Of a DNA stretch of 64,000 bases, positions 52,086 through 61,149 are shown piece after piece. How positions within the stretch are numbered: position 1 is the first letter of the stretch; each line of letters begins with the position of its first letter. Source of the DNA: Acetatifactor sp. (GTDB lineage Bacteria; Bacillota; Clostridia; Lachnospirales; Lachnospiraceae); the NCBI GenBank assembly GCA_029055435.1, contig JAIDDH010000092.1, positions 1 to 64,000 of the forward strand, in the 5' to 3' direction. Below the pieces are notes generated by a model. It was given only the letters and a program-made list of their open reading frames with translations. It was not told where the DNA came from and did not search any database. The position numbers and the translations under genes are program-made.

Positions 52086-52161
52086 AGGGGACAGGAAGTC
52101 GGAAGCTGTGGCTTCACCATAAAAAAGCATGTGGTGATCAGAAAAGGAGAGAAAGGAAGGT

Positions 52162-53340
52162 TTGAAAATTGATTCCAGTAACATAGGAATGGAGTCCGCA
52201 CGAAGCTATAGAGCTTCAAGAGCAACATATCGACGCTTTTCGTTAACGGATTATCGGGGAGGGTCACTGACTTACAATGGCAACAGTTTGAACGCCACCG
52301 TCACCGACGGGCAGAACGGGAACGGTCAGACCGTTGCAGGAGGCAACCAGAACGGACAGGAGACAGAAGGTACCGGGAAGAAGCTGTACACATTGGAGGA
52401 TTGGCAGAATAGTCTGTCAATCAGCACAGGGCGTGTGAATATCCGCACAGCCGGCAGCACCCTGGCAGATTTCCGCCAGGCGACGGTGCGCTATATCTTC
52501 GATCTGCTTTTTGCAAACAGACGGGGCAGAATGAATCAGTGGATGGAGGAACAGAGTCAGTCGTACAGTAGCAGCAACAGTATTAGCCTGAGTACGAGCC
52601 AGACCACTTTGCAGCAGTCTTTTGTCGCCATTCAGACTAATGTGCCTCAGACGAATGCGAAGGTATTGAGTTACACCGAGGGGACTCTTTGGTCTGAGCA
52701 GGAGGCTACCAGTTTTTCCACCGTGGGAACTGTGCGCACCGCGGACGGCAGAGAGATTAATTTCAATGTGGACATCGGTATGAGCAGAGAATTCCAGCAG
52801 GCTTTCCAGTCAGAGCTGCAGTTGCCATCTGTCTCCATGTGCGATCCGTTGGTGATCAATCTGGACACGGATGTGGCAGAGTTCTCCGACCAGAAGTTTT
52901 TCTTTGATCTGGATGCAGACGGAGAGTTGGATGAAATTTCCCAGCTGGATGCAAAGAGCGGCTATCTGGCGCTGGATAAAAACGGCGACGGCGTTATCAA
53001 TGACGGCAGCGAGCTCTTTGGAACCAAGAGCGGCGACGGCTTTGCCGATCTGGCAAAGTACGATGAGGACGGCAACGGCTGGATCGACGAGAACGATCCC
53101 ATCTGGTCCAAACTCAAAATCTGGTGTAAGGACGAGAATGGAAATGATGTGCTCTACCGTCTGGCAGACAAGGGCGTTGGAGCAATCTGTCTGCAGAAGG
53201 CAGCCACCGACTTCACCCTGAAGGGAGCCACGGGTCAGACCAGCGGCGCCATCCGCAGCACGGGCGTGTTCCTGTATGAAAACGGAAATGTGGGAACCAT
53301 ACAGCATGTGGATGTAGCCAAATACGAACAGGGGGCTTGA
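52162..53340 (+). CDS. Calcium-binding-type protein with EF-hand-like loops
   Basis: 392 residues. Starts at TTG (KIDSSNIGMESARSY), with AAGGAGA 11 bases and AAGGAAGG 1 base before; ATG 52189 is an alternative. N-terminal ~150 residues are Ser/Gln/Asn-rich and disordered. The C-terminal ~150 hold Asp-rich loops of the EF-hand/dockerin style: DLDADGELDEISQ (~251-263), ALDKNGDGVINDGSELFG (~272-289), YDEDGNGWIDENDPIW (~298-313). No signal peptide or membrane segment is seen. Such proteins are common in Lachnospiraceae but uncharacterised; function unknown. Confidence 0.75.
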   Translation: MKIDSSNIGMESARSYRASRATYRRFSLTDYRGGSLTYNGNSLNATVTDGQNGNGQTVAGGNQNGQETEGTGKKLYTLEDWQNSLSISTGRVNIRTAGSTLADFRQATVRYIFDLLFANRRGRMNQWMEEQSQSYSSSNSISLSTSQTTLQQSFVAIQTNVPQTNAKVLSYTEGTLWSEQEATSFSTVGTVRTADGREINFNVDIGMSREFQQAFQSELQLPSVSMCDPLVINLDTDVAEFSDQKFFFDLDADGELDEISQLDAKSGYLALDKNGDGVINDGSELFGTKSGDGFADLAKYDEDGNGWIDENDPIWSKLKIWCKDENGNDVLYRLADKGVGAICLQKAATDFTLKGATGQTSGAIRSTGVFLYENGNVGTIQHVDVAKYEQGA

Positions 53341-53455
53341 TGCGATAAGCTGACGAAAATTCTGTGAATGCGACAAGCGTCGTAAATGCAAGGATGAAAA
53401 TCCGGTTTCTGAATTAAATTATTGAATGTATTTCAAAAAGCAAACAATCCGATTC

Positions 53456-53490
53456 AAAAGACTGCGGCGACGGGCTGCAGTCTTTTTATT
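53456..53490 (+). terminator. Terminator after the calcium-binding-type gene
   Basis: AAAAGACTGC (53456-53465) pairs with GCAGTCTTTT (53477-53486), continuing T/A-rich (TTTTTATTTGC). The 300-bp gap to 53641 otherwise contains nothing recognisable. Confidence 0.75.
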
Positions 53491-53640
53491 TGCATTTTAC
53501 TGATTTTACAAGGGTATAAAACTTTTTCTTTCGGCAAGACTAGAAATGAAAACGAAGGATGGCAAAACGGCATGAGACATAAAACAGGGAATGCCTGGCC
53601 AATCGCCAGTTCAAAATAAAGCAGAAAGGAAAAGAAAAGT

Positions 53641-54525
53641 ATGAGGAAAAATAGAAGAGACAGTATCAGAAAAGAACGCATTATTATGGTGACCTCCTCC
53701 GCTCTGGTGTTGGCGGCGCTGACCATGACCGGATTGTATATGAGAGGGCAGGAGGCGAAACAGCAGGACGACGGTTACACGCTGGATTTCTCTGCGCTGG
53801 AAAACAGTCAGAACAACAGGCAGTCGGGAAACAATTCCGAGCAGGCGAAAAACACTACCGCAGGGAAATCGTTCCAGACAGATCTTGAGAATGATCTGGA
53901 TTACATGCCCTTAGACGAGGAGTTGTCGGCGCAGGCGGGCTCTCATCTGGTGGAGATTCCGGGATTGACTGACGGAATTCAGAGCAATGCACCCGATGTT
54001 CAGGACGCGGGCGATGGAGAGGATGTAGAAAATAAACAGGCGGAGAATTCTGATAACAAGAATCAGGACGGAGAAGAGAAAGAGGACAATCAGCAGGCCG
54101 CAGTCACTCTTCATTACAATGAGGATCAGGGGCTGACCAGACCTGTGAGCGGGGAAGTGCTCCTGCCCTACAGCATGGACGGCAGCATTTATTTTGCCAC
54201 ACTGGATCAGTATAAGTATAATCCTGCCACCGTATTTTCTGCGGAGGAAGGTACAGATGTACTGGCCTGTGCGGAGGCAAAGGTCACTAAGGTGTATGAG
54301 GATGCGGAGCTTGGACATGCAGTGACTCTGGATCTGGGAGACGGCTATGTTGTCACCTACGGACAGCTCACTGATATCCAGGTGACGAAGGACAGTTATG
54401 TAAAGGCGGGAGAGAAGCTTGGCACTGTGGCGGCTCCCAGCAGATACTATTGTCTGGACGGCAGTAATTTATATTTCCGTATGGAGAAAGACGGAGCTCC
54501 ACTGAACGCGGAAAATCTGTTTTAA
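53641..54525 (+). CDS. SpoIIQ-like membrane protein with a degenerate M23 (LytM) domain
   Basis: 294 residues. One N-terminal membrane segment (~15-35, IIMVTSSALVLAALTMTGLY), a long Gln/Asn/Glu-rich low-complexity linker (40-155), then a LytM/M23 fold (~165-294: SGEVLLPYS, VFSAEEGTDVLACAEAKVTK, GYVVTYGQL). The zinc ligands of active M23 enzymes (HxxxD and HxH) are missing: the usual HxH site is LYFRM. So it should be non-catalytic, as for SpoIIQ in Bacillus, which binds SpoIIIAH between spore compartments. Assignment to sporulation is inference. An amidohydrolase gene starts 10 bases after its stop. Confidence 0.75.
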   Translation: MRKNRRDSIRKERIIMVTSSALVLAALTMTGLYMRGQEAKQQDDGYTLDFSALENSQNNRQSGNNSEQAKNTTAGKSFQTDLENDLDYMPLDEELSAQAGSHLVEIPGLTDGIQSNAPDVQDAGDGEDVENKQAENSDNKNQDGEEKEDNQQAAVTLHYNEDQGLTRPVSGEVLLPYSMDGSIYFATLDQYKYNPATVFSAEEGTDVLACAEAKVTKVYEDAELGHAVTLDLGDGYVVTYGQLTDIQVTKDSYVKAGEKLGTVAAPSRYYCLDGSNLYFRMEKDGAPLNAENLF

Positions 54526-54535
54526 GGAGCATCAC

Positions 54536-55711
54536 ATGTATATTGTGGACGGCAGAATCATAACTATGGCAGGCCAGAAGTATGAACAGGGCGTGCTCCA
54601 CATTCTGGATGGCAGGATTGTCGCGGTGGGCAATGTGCGGGATGTGCCCGTGAAGCCCGTGGAGGGAGAACCGGTTCTGCATGTTCCGGGAGCCTGGGTG
54701 ATGCCCGGTATCATAGAGGCGCACTGCCATATGGGCATCACGGAGGAGAAAAAGGGGATGGAGGGAGATGACTGCAATGAGACAGTTAATCCCATCACTC
54801 CCTATCTGCGGGCCATCGACGCTGTGAACACCATGGACGCGGCTTTTGATGATGCGGTGCGGGCGGGCATTACTGCTGCCATGATCGGGCCCGGCAGCTC
54901 CAATGTGGTGGGCGGACAGTTTGCCCTGCTCAAGACCCGGGGCAGAAGAATCGACGATTTGATAGTAAAGGCTCCGGCGGCTATGAAGGTGGCGTTCGGA
55001 GAGAATCCCAAGGTCAATTATTCCGGGCAGGGCAAGAGCCCTTCCACCCGTATGGCCACGGCAGCCATGCTGCGCAGAGAGCTCTTTGAGGCTAATATAT
55101 ATCTGAAAAAGAAGGAGCGGGCCGAATCGGAAAAGCAGGACTTTGAAGAGGATTTTACGAAGGAGTGCTGGATTCCGGTGCTCAGGGGTGAGATACCCTT
55201 GAAGGCTCATGTGCATCGCGTGGACGACATTTTCACAGCTATTCGGATTGCACAGGAATTTGGCCTCTCCATGACACTGGATCACTGCTCGGAGGGACAT
55301 CTAATCGCGGAAGAACTGGCGGAGGCGGGGTATCCCGCTATCGTGGGGCCGGATCTGGCCAGCCGCAGTAAAATCGAAGTGCAGAACATGGCTTTCAAAA
55401 CCGCCGGGGTGCTGAACCGGGCGGGAATCCTGACAGCGATTACTACCGATCATCCGGTGTCGCTCATACAGTCTCTGCCAATCTGCGCAGGGCTTGCGGT
55501 GAAGGCTGGACTTCCCATGGAGGAGGGCTTAAAAGCCATCACCATCAATCCCGCTGTCATCTGCGGAGTGGCGGACAGAATGGGAAGCCTGGAAGTGGGC
55601 AAGGACGGGGATGTGGCTATATTTGACGGCAATCCCATGGAAGTGTTCACGGAGACGCTCTATACCATTATAAATGGCGAAATCGTCTATGCACGGGAGG
55701 ACGACAGGTGA
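54536..55711 (+). CDS. Amidohydrolase-superfamily protein
   Basis: 391 residues. The metal-binding motif HCHMG is at 63-67 (PGIIEAHCHMGI), later ligands in LKAHVHRVDDI (~223-233), LDHCSEGH (~249-256) and ITTDHPVSL (~302). The C-terminal composite-sandwich ending DGDVAIFDGNPMEVFT fits imidazolonepropionase/dihydroorotase-like enzymes. Cytoplasmic hydrolase of amide or ring bonds; substrate unknown. The ATG has AAGGAG 6 bases upstream. Its stop codon directly abuts a palindromic repeat element. It may be co-transcribed with the SpoIIQ-like gene. Confidence 0.87.
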   Translation: MYIVDGRIITMAGQKYEQGVLHILDGRIVAVGNVRDVPVKPVEGEPVLHVPGAWVMPGIIEAHCHMGITEEKKGMEGDDCNETVNPITPYLRAIDAVNTMDAAFDDAVRAGITAAMIGPGSSNVVGGQFALLKTRGRRIDDLIVKAPAAMKVAFGENPKVNYSGQGKSPSTRMATAAMLRRELFEANIYLKKKERAESEKQDFEEDFTKECWIPVLRGEIPLKAHVHRVDDIFTAIRIAQEFGLSMTLDHCSEGHLIAEELAEAGYPAIVGPDLASRSKIEVQNMAFKTAGVLNRAGILTAITTDHPVSLIQSLPICAGLAVKAGLPMEEGLKAITINPAVICGVADRMGSLEVGKDGDVAIFDGNPMEVFTETLYTIINGEIVYAREDDR

Positions 55712-56026
55712 CTGTTCGCCTGATATATTGCGAAGGTTGATTCAGCAGTGTCGGCCGGGGGTATCGGGATGGATTTGCAGCCGGCGTCGGTTGAGTGTTT
55801 TCTAATAGTGCTGTTATAGAATATCGTGATTTTACGGGTCGGCTCTAAGGTGCATCCGTGCACCCTAGAGCCTGAAATGCGCCTCCGTGCGCATTTCACC
55901 CTCCTCCCTGACGCGCACTATAAGAAAACGCTTCAACCAACGCCAATGCCCGCAAATCCATCCCGATATCCCCCGGCCAACGCCAGTTGAACGTAGTATT
56001 CGCAATATATTAGCCTGAATAGCTAC
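55712..56026. repeat. Palindromic repeat element, long form, copy A
   Basis: 315 bp; ends are inverted (left TCGCCTGATATATTGCGAA, right reversed TCAGGCTAATATATTGCGAA), matching the short copies at 7 and 10 kb. The two arms pair imperfectly along ~90 bases each. In the centre are two hairpins: GGCTCTA...TAGAGCC (55851-55872) and GAAATGCGC/GCGCATTTC (55874-55882/55889-55897). It abuts the amidohydrolase stop codon. Small frames inside are not real genes. Confidence 0.85.
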
Positions 56027-56072
56027 TTTGGCGTAAGCCCCTGCACCGGCGAGGAAAAATATCATACTCCAT

Positions 56073-56381
56073 TCTGCCTAAAGCACTGCGATTGCCTCAC
56101 TTATTCGGTATCGAGGCAGTGGGAGACGGGGACCGATTTGCAGACATTGGTAGAGGTTGGTGTGTTTTCTTATAGTGCGTGCCGGAAAGCAGGGTGAAAT
56201 GCGCACGGATGCGCATTTCAGGCTCTACGATGCATGGATGCATCTTAGAGCCGACCCGCAAATTGCAGGATTCCATAACAGCACTATTAGAAAACACCCA
56301 ACCGGAACCGTCTGTAAATCTGGCCCCGTCTCCCATGGCCGACACCGATTAATCCCCTATCGCATGTTTTAGGCTGAAAAA
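56073..56381. repeat. Palindromic repeat element, long form, copy B (inverted to A)
   Basis: 309 bp, the reverse strand aligning with copy A through the centre: GTTTTCTAATAGTGCTGTTA and the two central hairpins are shared, with compensating changes in the stems (e.g. GGTGCA/TGCACC in A, GATGCAT/ATGCATC in B). Its right end is 3 bases before the -35 box of the next gene. A and B are inverted relative to each other, 46 bp apart, so a transcript or single strand through both could form one very large hairpin. Confidence 0.85.
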
Positions 56382-56384
56382 ACA

Positions 56385-56412
56385 TTGCTTTATGGGGAAT
56401 TCGTGTTAAAAT
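56385..56412 (+). promoter_or_regulatory. Predicted promoter of the GH9-like lipoprotein gene
   Basis: TTGCTT (56385-56390), 16-base spacer, TAAAAT (56407-56412), directly beside repeat B. Confidence 0.5.
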
Positions 56413-56451
56413 GGGTATATGACAGAAACAGGAAAGAATTATGAGAAGAAT

Positions 56452-57762
56452 ATGAGAGCAGACAGGTTACAGAATAAAGAGAAATTTCATAGTATGGTAA
56501 TCAGGAGAGCAGTGCTGCCGGGACTTTGTCTGGCGGCATTTCTGTGCGCCGGGTGTAATCTGTCTTCGACGGTGCTGCCGGATTCGGAGGGGGGCAGGGT
56601 GACTTCCATGGAGAGTACCCCCATTGTGGATTATGCGGTACCTAAGCTTGTGCCCAATGTGCTGGTGGATGTGGCGGGGTATCGGTCCGAGGGCTATAAG
56701 CGGGCGGCGGTGAAGGGCAGACGGCTTCCAAAGACCTTTGACCTGGTGGACGCGCAGACAGGGGAGATTGTGTTTACCGGTGCGCTGGAGCGGGGAGAGT
56801 ACAATGCTGAGCAGGAGATGTATTCTGCCTATGCGGATTTCAACGAGTGGAAGCAGGAGGGCAGCTATTATCTGGAATGTGAGTATATAGGACGTTCTTA
56901 TACTTTTGTGTTGGAAGAGGGGCTGTATAACAGGCTTTTTGCCGAGATTTGTCAGGGACTGATGACGGCCTGCAGAGAGCAGACGGTCACTCTGGAGGAT
57001 ATCAATCGAATTCTTTTAGCCTATGAGTGGTACGGGGAGGTCTTTTTGGACGATAATGGCGACACTATTCCTGACGCGCTGGAGGCGGTGGCGGACTGGA
57101 TCGAGGCCACGGGAGAGCAGCCCGTCCCGGAAGGACAGGAGGCAACATACGCGGCGGTGTTGGCAAAATTTAGTTATCTTTATCAGAAGTACGACAGGCA
57201 GTACGCCACAGAATGTCTGAAGCGTGCATCGGTGGTGTTTGACCAGACCCAGAGCACTATGCAGGAGGATGCCGAGAGTTTCCATGCGCTGGTGGAGCTG
57301 TACCGCGCCACGGGACTTAATACATATGGGAGTCAGATTGAGGAGTACAAGACATATTTTGAGAATCATACCGGTTTTGCCGAGGCGGACGGATATCTGT
57401 ATGGGGCCATGACTTATATCAATACCCGACAGCCTGTGGACAGAGAGCTCTGTAGAATTTTTATAGATTCCATTATGGAGCATGGAGAGACTATCAGCGA
57501 GCTGTATGGGGAGTTGCTCCATCCAGTGACACCACATAATAACGGAGCGCCGGATCTGCTCCGTCATGCATGGGAGCTTGCCTGTGCCAACTATGTGATG
57601 AACAATTATCAATACAATCATGTGATGGAGGAATTTCTGCACTATCTGAGGGGGCGTAATGCGCTGTCCGTGGATTTCTATGCACAGGAGACAGAAGAAA
57701 CTTCGAGATATCTGTTGATTCTGACACAGCTTCTGGCCGTGCAGGAGAATCTGAAGGAATAG
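56452..57762 (+). CDS. Lipoprotein with CelD-type Ig domain and degenerate GH9-like barrel
   Basis: 436 residues. Lipobox LCAGC (Cys35), preceded by a hydrophobic run; ATG 56494 would give a more usual signal length, and ATG 56419 coincides with the predicted transcription start, so 56452 is a compromise. About 65-155 is an Ig-like N-terminal cellulase domain (VLVDVAGYRSEGYKRAA ... EGSYYLECEY). The rest resembles an (alpha/alpha)6 GH9 module: YEWYGEVFLDDNGDTIPDAL and the C-terminal HYLRGRNALSVDF, close to the GH9 signature LGRNP. The nucleophile-region DAGD motif of GH9 was not found, so catalysis is doubtful. It may bind glycan at the cell surface. Confidence 0.7.
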   Translation: MRADRLQNKEKFHSMVIRRAVLPGLCLAAFLCAGCNLSSTVLPDSEGGRVTSMESTPIVDYAVPKLVPNVLVDVAGYRSEGYKRAAVKGRRLPKTFDLVDAQTGEIVFTGALERGEYNAEQEMYSAYADFNEWKQEGSYYLECEYIGRSYTFVLEEGLYNRLFAEICQGLMTACREQTVTLEDINRILLAYEWYGEVFLDDNGDTIPDALEAVADWIEATGEQPVPEGQEATYAAVLAKFSYLYQKYDRQYATECLKRASVVFDQTQSTMQEDAESFHALVELYRATGLNTYGSQIEEYKTYFENHTGFAEADGYLYGAMTYINTRQPVDRELCRIFIDSIMEHGETISELYGELLHPVTPHNNGAPDLLRHAWELACANYVMNNYQYNHVMEEFLHYLRGRNALSVDFYAQETEETSRYLLILTQLLAVQENLKE

Positions 57763-57808
57763 TACGGAAAGAGAATAGCGCAGCACAGAGAAAAGGGAGG
57801 AATTAAAA

Positions 57809-58855
57809 ATGAAGGTAATCGTATTGGCCGGCGGTACCAGCACGGAGAGAGATGTGTCTCTGATATCGGGCAGCATGATTTATAAAGCGTTGAAGAAAAG
57901 AGGCCATCAGGCGGTTTTGCTGGATGTGTATCTGGGATATACGGGAGATATCGAGGGTATTTTTGAGCGGGATGTGGACTGGTCAAAGGACATTGCGGCC
58001 ATCGCGGAGCAAAATCCTGATTTGGAGCTTGTGAAAGCCATGCGCCCTGACGGCGATAAGAATTTTTTTGGGCCAAATGTGTTGGAGCTCTGCCGGAGAG
58101 CGGATGCAGTGTTTATGGCGCTTCACGGGGCAAACGGTGAGGACGGCAAGATTCAGGCCTGCTTCGAACTTCTGGGAATTCGCTACACAGGCACGGATTT
58201 TGTGAGCTCGGCAATGGCAATGGATAAGGGCATTTCCAAAGATATTTTTGTCGCCCATGGCATTCCCACTCCGGCAGGTTTCCGCATAAGGAGAGGAGAG
58301 CAAAACTCCTTAGCCGGGGGAGAGTCGGCGCGAAAGGTTGATTTCCCTTGTATTGTGAAGACCTGCTGCGGCGGTTCCAGCGTGGGTGTGTACATCGCGC
58401 GGGCCGAAGCGGAATATGAGAGAGCGTTGGACGAAGCTTTCCGCTATGGCGACGAGGTAATCGTGGAGCAGTACATAGAGGGAAGAGAGTTCTCTGTGGG
58501 AGTGATGGAAGGGCAGGCGCTTCCCGTGATCGAGATTGCGCCCAAACAGGGATTTTATGACTACAAAAATAAATATCAGGCCGGCAGCACGGTGGAGACA
58601 TGTCCCGCGGATCTGGAGCCGGAGAAGGCGGCCAGGATGCAGCGGATTGCCGAGCAGGTATTTGCCGCGCTGCGCATGAAAAACTATGCCCGCATGGACT
58701 TTATGATGAGCCGGGCGGGAGAGATTTTTTGTCTGGAGGCGAACACCCTGCCGGGCATGACACCCACATCGCTGCTGCCGCAGGAGGCGCAGGCCGTGGG
58801 TATGAGCTTTGAAGATCTGTGTGAAAAGATTTTGAGTTATGCAGTGAGGGATTGA
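57809..58855 (+). CDS. ddl: D-alanine--D-alanine ligase
   Basis: 348 residues. N-terminal GGTSTERDVSLISG (D-Ala binding region), ATP-grasp loops (CIVKTCCGGSSVGVYIARA), and C-terminal EANTLPGMTPTSLLP with the metal-binding and substrate loop. It joins two D-alanines for peptidoglycan. Start ATG has GGGAGGA 7 bases upstream. murF follows after one base, so D-Ala-D-Ala is made and then attached by neighbouring enzymes. Confidence 0.96.
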   Translation: MKVIVLAGGTSTERDVSLISGSMIYKALKKRGHQAVLLDVYLGYTGDIEGIFERDVDWSKDIAAIAEQNPDLELVKAMRPDGDKNFFGPNVLELCRRADAVFMALHGANGEDGKIQACFELLGIRYTGTDFVSSAMAMDKGISKDIFVAHGIPTPAGFRIRRGEQNSLAGGESARKVDFPCIVKTCCGGSSVGVYIARAEAEYERALDEAFRYGDEVIVEQYIEGREFSVGVMEGQALPVIEIAPKQGFYDYKNKYQAGSTVETCPADLEPEKAARMQRIAEQVFAALRMKNYARMDFMMSRAGEIFCLEANTLPGMTPTSLLPQEAQAVGMSFEDLCEKILSYAVRD

Positions 58856-58856
58856 T

Positions 58857-60314
58857 ATGAATCTGAGTATCGGTGAGATTGCGAGAGCCTGCGGAGGCAG
58901 GCTGGTGCTGCAGGGAGCGGAGGGCAGGATGGTGTCGGAGGAGACGCTGGTGGACAGCGTAGTTCTGGATTCCAGAAAGGTGACTGCGGGCGGTGTCTTT
59001 GTGGCCACTGTGGGCGAGCGGGTGGACGGACACCGGTTTATACCTCAGGTGTTTGCCGCAGGAGCCGCGCTGGCCGTGACAGAGAAAACGCCGGAGCAGG
59101 TGGAGGCGGAGTGCGGAGAGCCTGCGGATGGCTGGGGGAGCTATCTGTGCGTGGAGGATACCTTCCAGGCCTTGAAGGATATGGCGGAGTATTATCGCAG
59201 CAAGCTCTCTCTTCCTATCGTGGGCATCACGGGGAGCGTGGGCAAGACCAGCACCAAGGAGTTTATCGCAGGAGTGCTGGCGGAGAAATATCATGTGTTA
59301 AAGACAGAGGGAAACTTCAACAATGAGGTGGGAGTGCCTCTGACACTGCTGCGCATCCGCGAGGAGCATGAGGCGGCAGTGGTGGAGATGGGCATCAGCG
59401 ATTTCGGGGAGATGCATCGGCTGAGCAAAATGGTGCGCCCGAATTTTTGTGTGATTACCAATATCGGCCAGTGTCATCTGGAAAACCTGAAATCCAGAGA
59501 GGGGATTCTCAGGGCCAAGACGGAGATTTTTGATTATATGGCGGAGGACGGCATGGTCTGCTTAAACGGCGAGGACGATATGCTGCGAACCGTGACAGAG
59601 GTACATGGAAAAAAGACGCATTTCTTCGGTCTGGGCGGCTGGGACGGTGAGGAGGTTTATGCCGCCGATATCGTGAGTAAGGGTTTGTGGGGCAGCGAGG
59701 CCGTTCTGCATATGCCCGAGAGCAGTGCATTTGATGTGCAGATTCCGCTGCCGGGCAGACACATGGTCATCAACGGGGCGGCTGCGGCCTGTGTGGCGCG
59801 GCTGCTTGGTCTGACAAATGAGCAGATTGCGGAGGGAATCCGTAAGATTCAGCCGGTGGGCGGACGCAATAATCTCCTGCGCCTGACTGATTATACAGTG
59901 ATTGACGACTGCTACAATGCCAATCCTGTCTCCATGCGGGCGGCTATCGATTTGCTTGCCATGGCGGATACTTACCGCGTGGCGATTCTGGGAGATATGT
60001 TTGAACTGGGAGAGAATTCCGATGCGCTCCATGCCGGAGTAGGCGCTTATGCGGCGGCATCAGGCGCAGACTGCCTGATCTGTGTGGGCGAAAATGCCCG
60101 CCATATCTATGAGGGGGCGGTGAAGGAAGAGGAGGAACAGACAGAGGGGGCAAAAAAGCAGAAGATCTATTATTTTGCTGCCCGGGAGGATCTGCTGCGG
60201 GAGCTTGCTGCTGCCGAGAGGCGGGATGTCTTTCTGCCCAAAGGCTGTACCGTATTGGTGAAAGCATCCCATGGCATGAAATTTACTGAGCTCGTGGACT
60301 GTCTGAAGCAGTGA
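58857..60314 (+). CDS. murF: UDP-MurNAc-tripeptide--D-Ala-D-Ala ligase
   Basis: 485 residues. Mur ligase P-loop GITGSVGKTSTKEF (~residues 123-136), central domain with NFNNEVGVPLTLL and VEMGISDFGEM, C-terminal domain DDCYNANPVSMRAAI. It adds D-Ala-D-Ala to UDP-MurNAc-tripeptide in the cytoplasm. The ATG lies one base after the ddl stop. Its last 32 bases overlap the end of plsC on the other strand. Confidence 0.96.
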   Translation: MNLSIGEIARACGGRLVLQGAEGRMVSEETLVDSVVLDSRKVTAGGVFVATVGERVDGHRFIPQVFAAGAALAVTEKTPEQVEAECGEPADGWGSYLCVEDTFQALKDMAEYYRSKLSLPIVGITGSVGKTSTKEFIAGVLAEKYHVLKTEGNFNNEVGVPLTLLRIREEHEAAVVEMGISDFGEMHRLSKMVRPNFCVITNIGQCHLENLKSREGILRAKTEIFDYMAEDGMVCLNGEDDMLRTVTEVHGKKTHFFGLGGWDGEEVYAADIVSKGLWGSEAVLHMPESSAFDVQIPLPGRHMVINGAAAACVARLLGLTNEQIAEGIRKIQPVGGRNNLLRLTDYTVIDDCYNANPVSMRAAIDLLAMADTYRVAILGDMFELGENSDALHAGVGAYAAASGADCLICVGENARHIYEGAVKEEEEQTEGAKKQKIYYFAAREDLLRELAAAERRDVFLPKGCTVLVKASHGMKFTELVDCLKQ

Positions 60315-61053
60315 GTTCATCCAGCATCTGTTTGTTTTTCATGTAGGTATCGAGAATGATCGAGCCCACATATTTTCCGATGTTTTTGCGGGTCTCTTTG
60401 TCCAGGTCTTTCATATAGATGGGCTCCCCGTATTCGATGATGACCGTCGCTTTCTTCATAAAGGGTAAATGATCCTCGAAGATGGCGGCGGAGTTCACGA
60501 TACTCATGGGAATGATGGGCACATTTCCCTTTTCTGCAATCTTAAAGCTTCCGTCACGGAAGGGCAGCAGTGTGTCGGGCACTGTGTTGCGGGTTCCCTC
60601 GGGGAAAACTGTGATAGAGATGCCGCTTTTTACCTTTTCCACTGCGGCGAGGATGATTTTGAGTCCCTCTTTGATATCGTCTCTGTCCAGAAAGAGACAG
60701 TGAAGATTGCGCATCCAGTTTTTCAGAAGGGGATAGCGCAGCATCTCCTTTTTAGCGATATATCCGGTGAGGCGCGGCACGCGCAGATAGGTCAGCACTA
60801 CATCAAAATAGCTGCGATGGTTTCCCACATACAGCACTGCAGTGTCCGTGGGGATGCGCTCCTCGCCGATGGCAATCACTTTGGTGCCCGTGACGCGGGT
60901 AATCATGCGGAAGGCCCATTTGACGATGGCCAGAGAACTGCGGCTCTTCAAATCAGGATTTTTCTTACCAATCAGCCATTCGACTACCAACAGTGGACTC
61001 CCCAGAATCAGAAAGCCCAGCAGGACGATTACTACCAGAATAAAACGTATCAT
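60283..61053 (-). CDS. plsC: 1-acyl-sn-glycerol-3-phosphate acyltransferase
   Basis: 256 residues. N-terminal membrane segment (MIRFILVVIVLLGFLILGSP), the HxxxxD catalytic motif NHRSYFD (~78-84), a FPEGTR acyl-acceptor motif (~150-155), and PIIPMSIVNSA. It acylates lysophosphatidate to phosphatidate on the inner face of the membrane. It is convergent with murF and overlaps it by 32 bases, an unusual tail-to-tail arrangement. Its start faces the PrcB-type lipoprotein gene (divergent). Confidence 0.94.
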   Translation of the reverse strand: MIRFILVVIVLLGFLILGSPLLVVEWLIGKKNPDLKSRSSLAIVKWAFRMITRVTGTKVIAIGEERIPTDTAVLYVGNHRSYFDVVLTYLRVPRLTGYIAKKEMLRYPLLKNWMRNLHCLFLDRDDIKEGLKIILAAVEKVKSGISITVFPEGTRNTVPDTLLPFRDGSFKIAEKGNVPIIPMSIVNSAAIFEDHLPFMKKATVIIEYGEPIYMKDLDKETRKNIGKYVGSIILDTYMKNKQMLDELTASDSPRAQ

Positions 61054-61149
61054 AACTACCTCGTTTCAGCGTATTTTCGGTTTAGTATAGCATATTCTGC
61101 CCTTTTTGTACATAGAATAGACCAAAACATCAGGCGGAAAAAAATATAT

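Noticed and set aside
55865..56372. Several short frames on both strands across the long repeats
   Set aside because: They arise from the palindromic elements (the same peptides appear in both copies on opposite strands); no ribosome sites.
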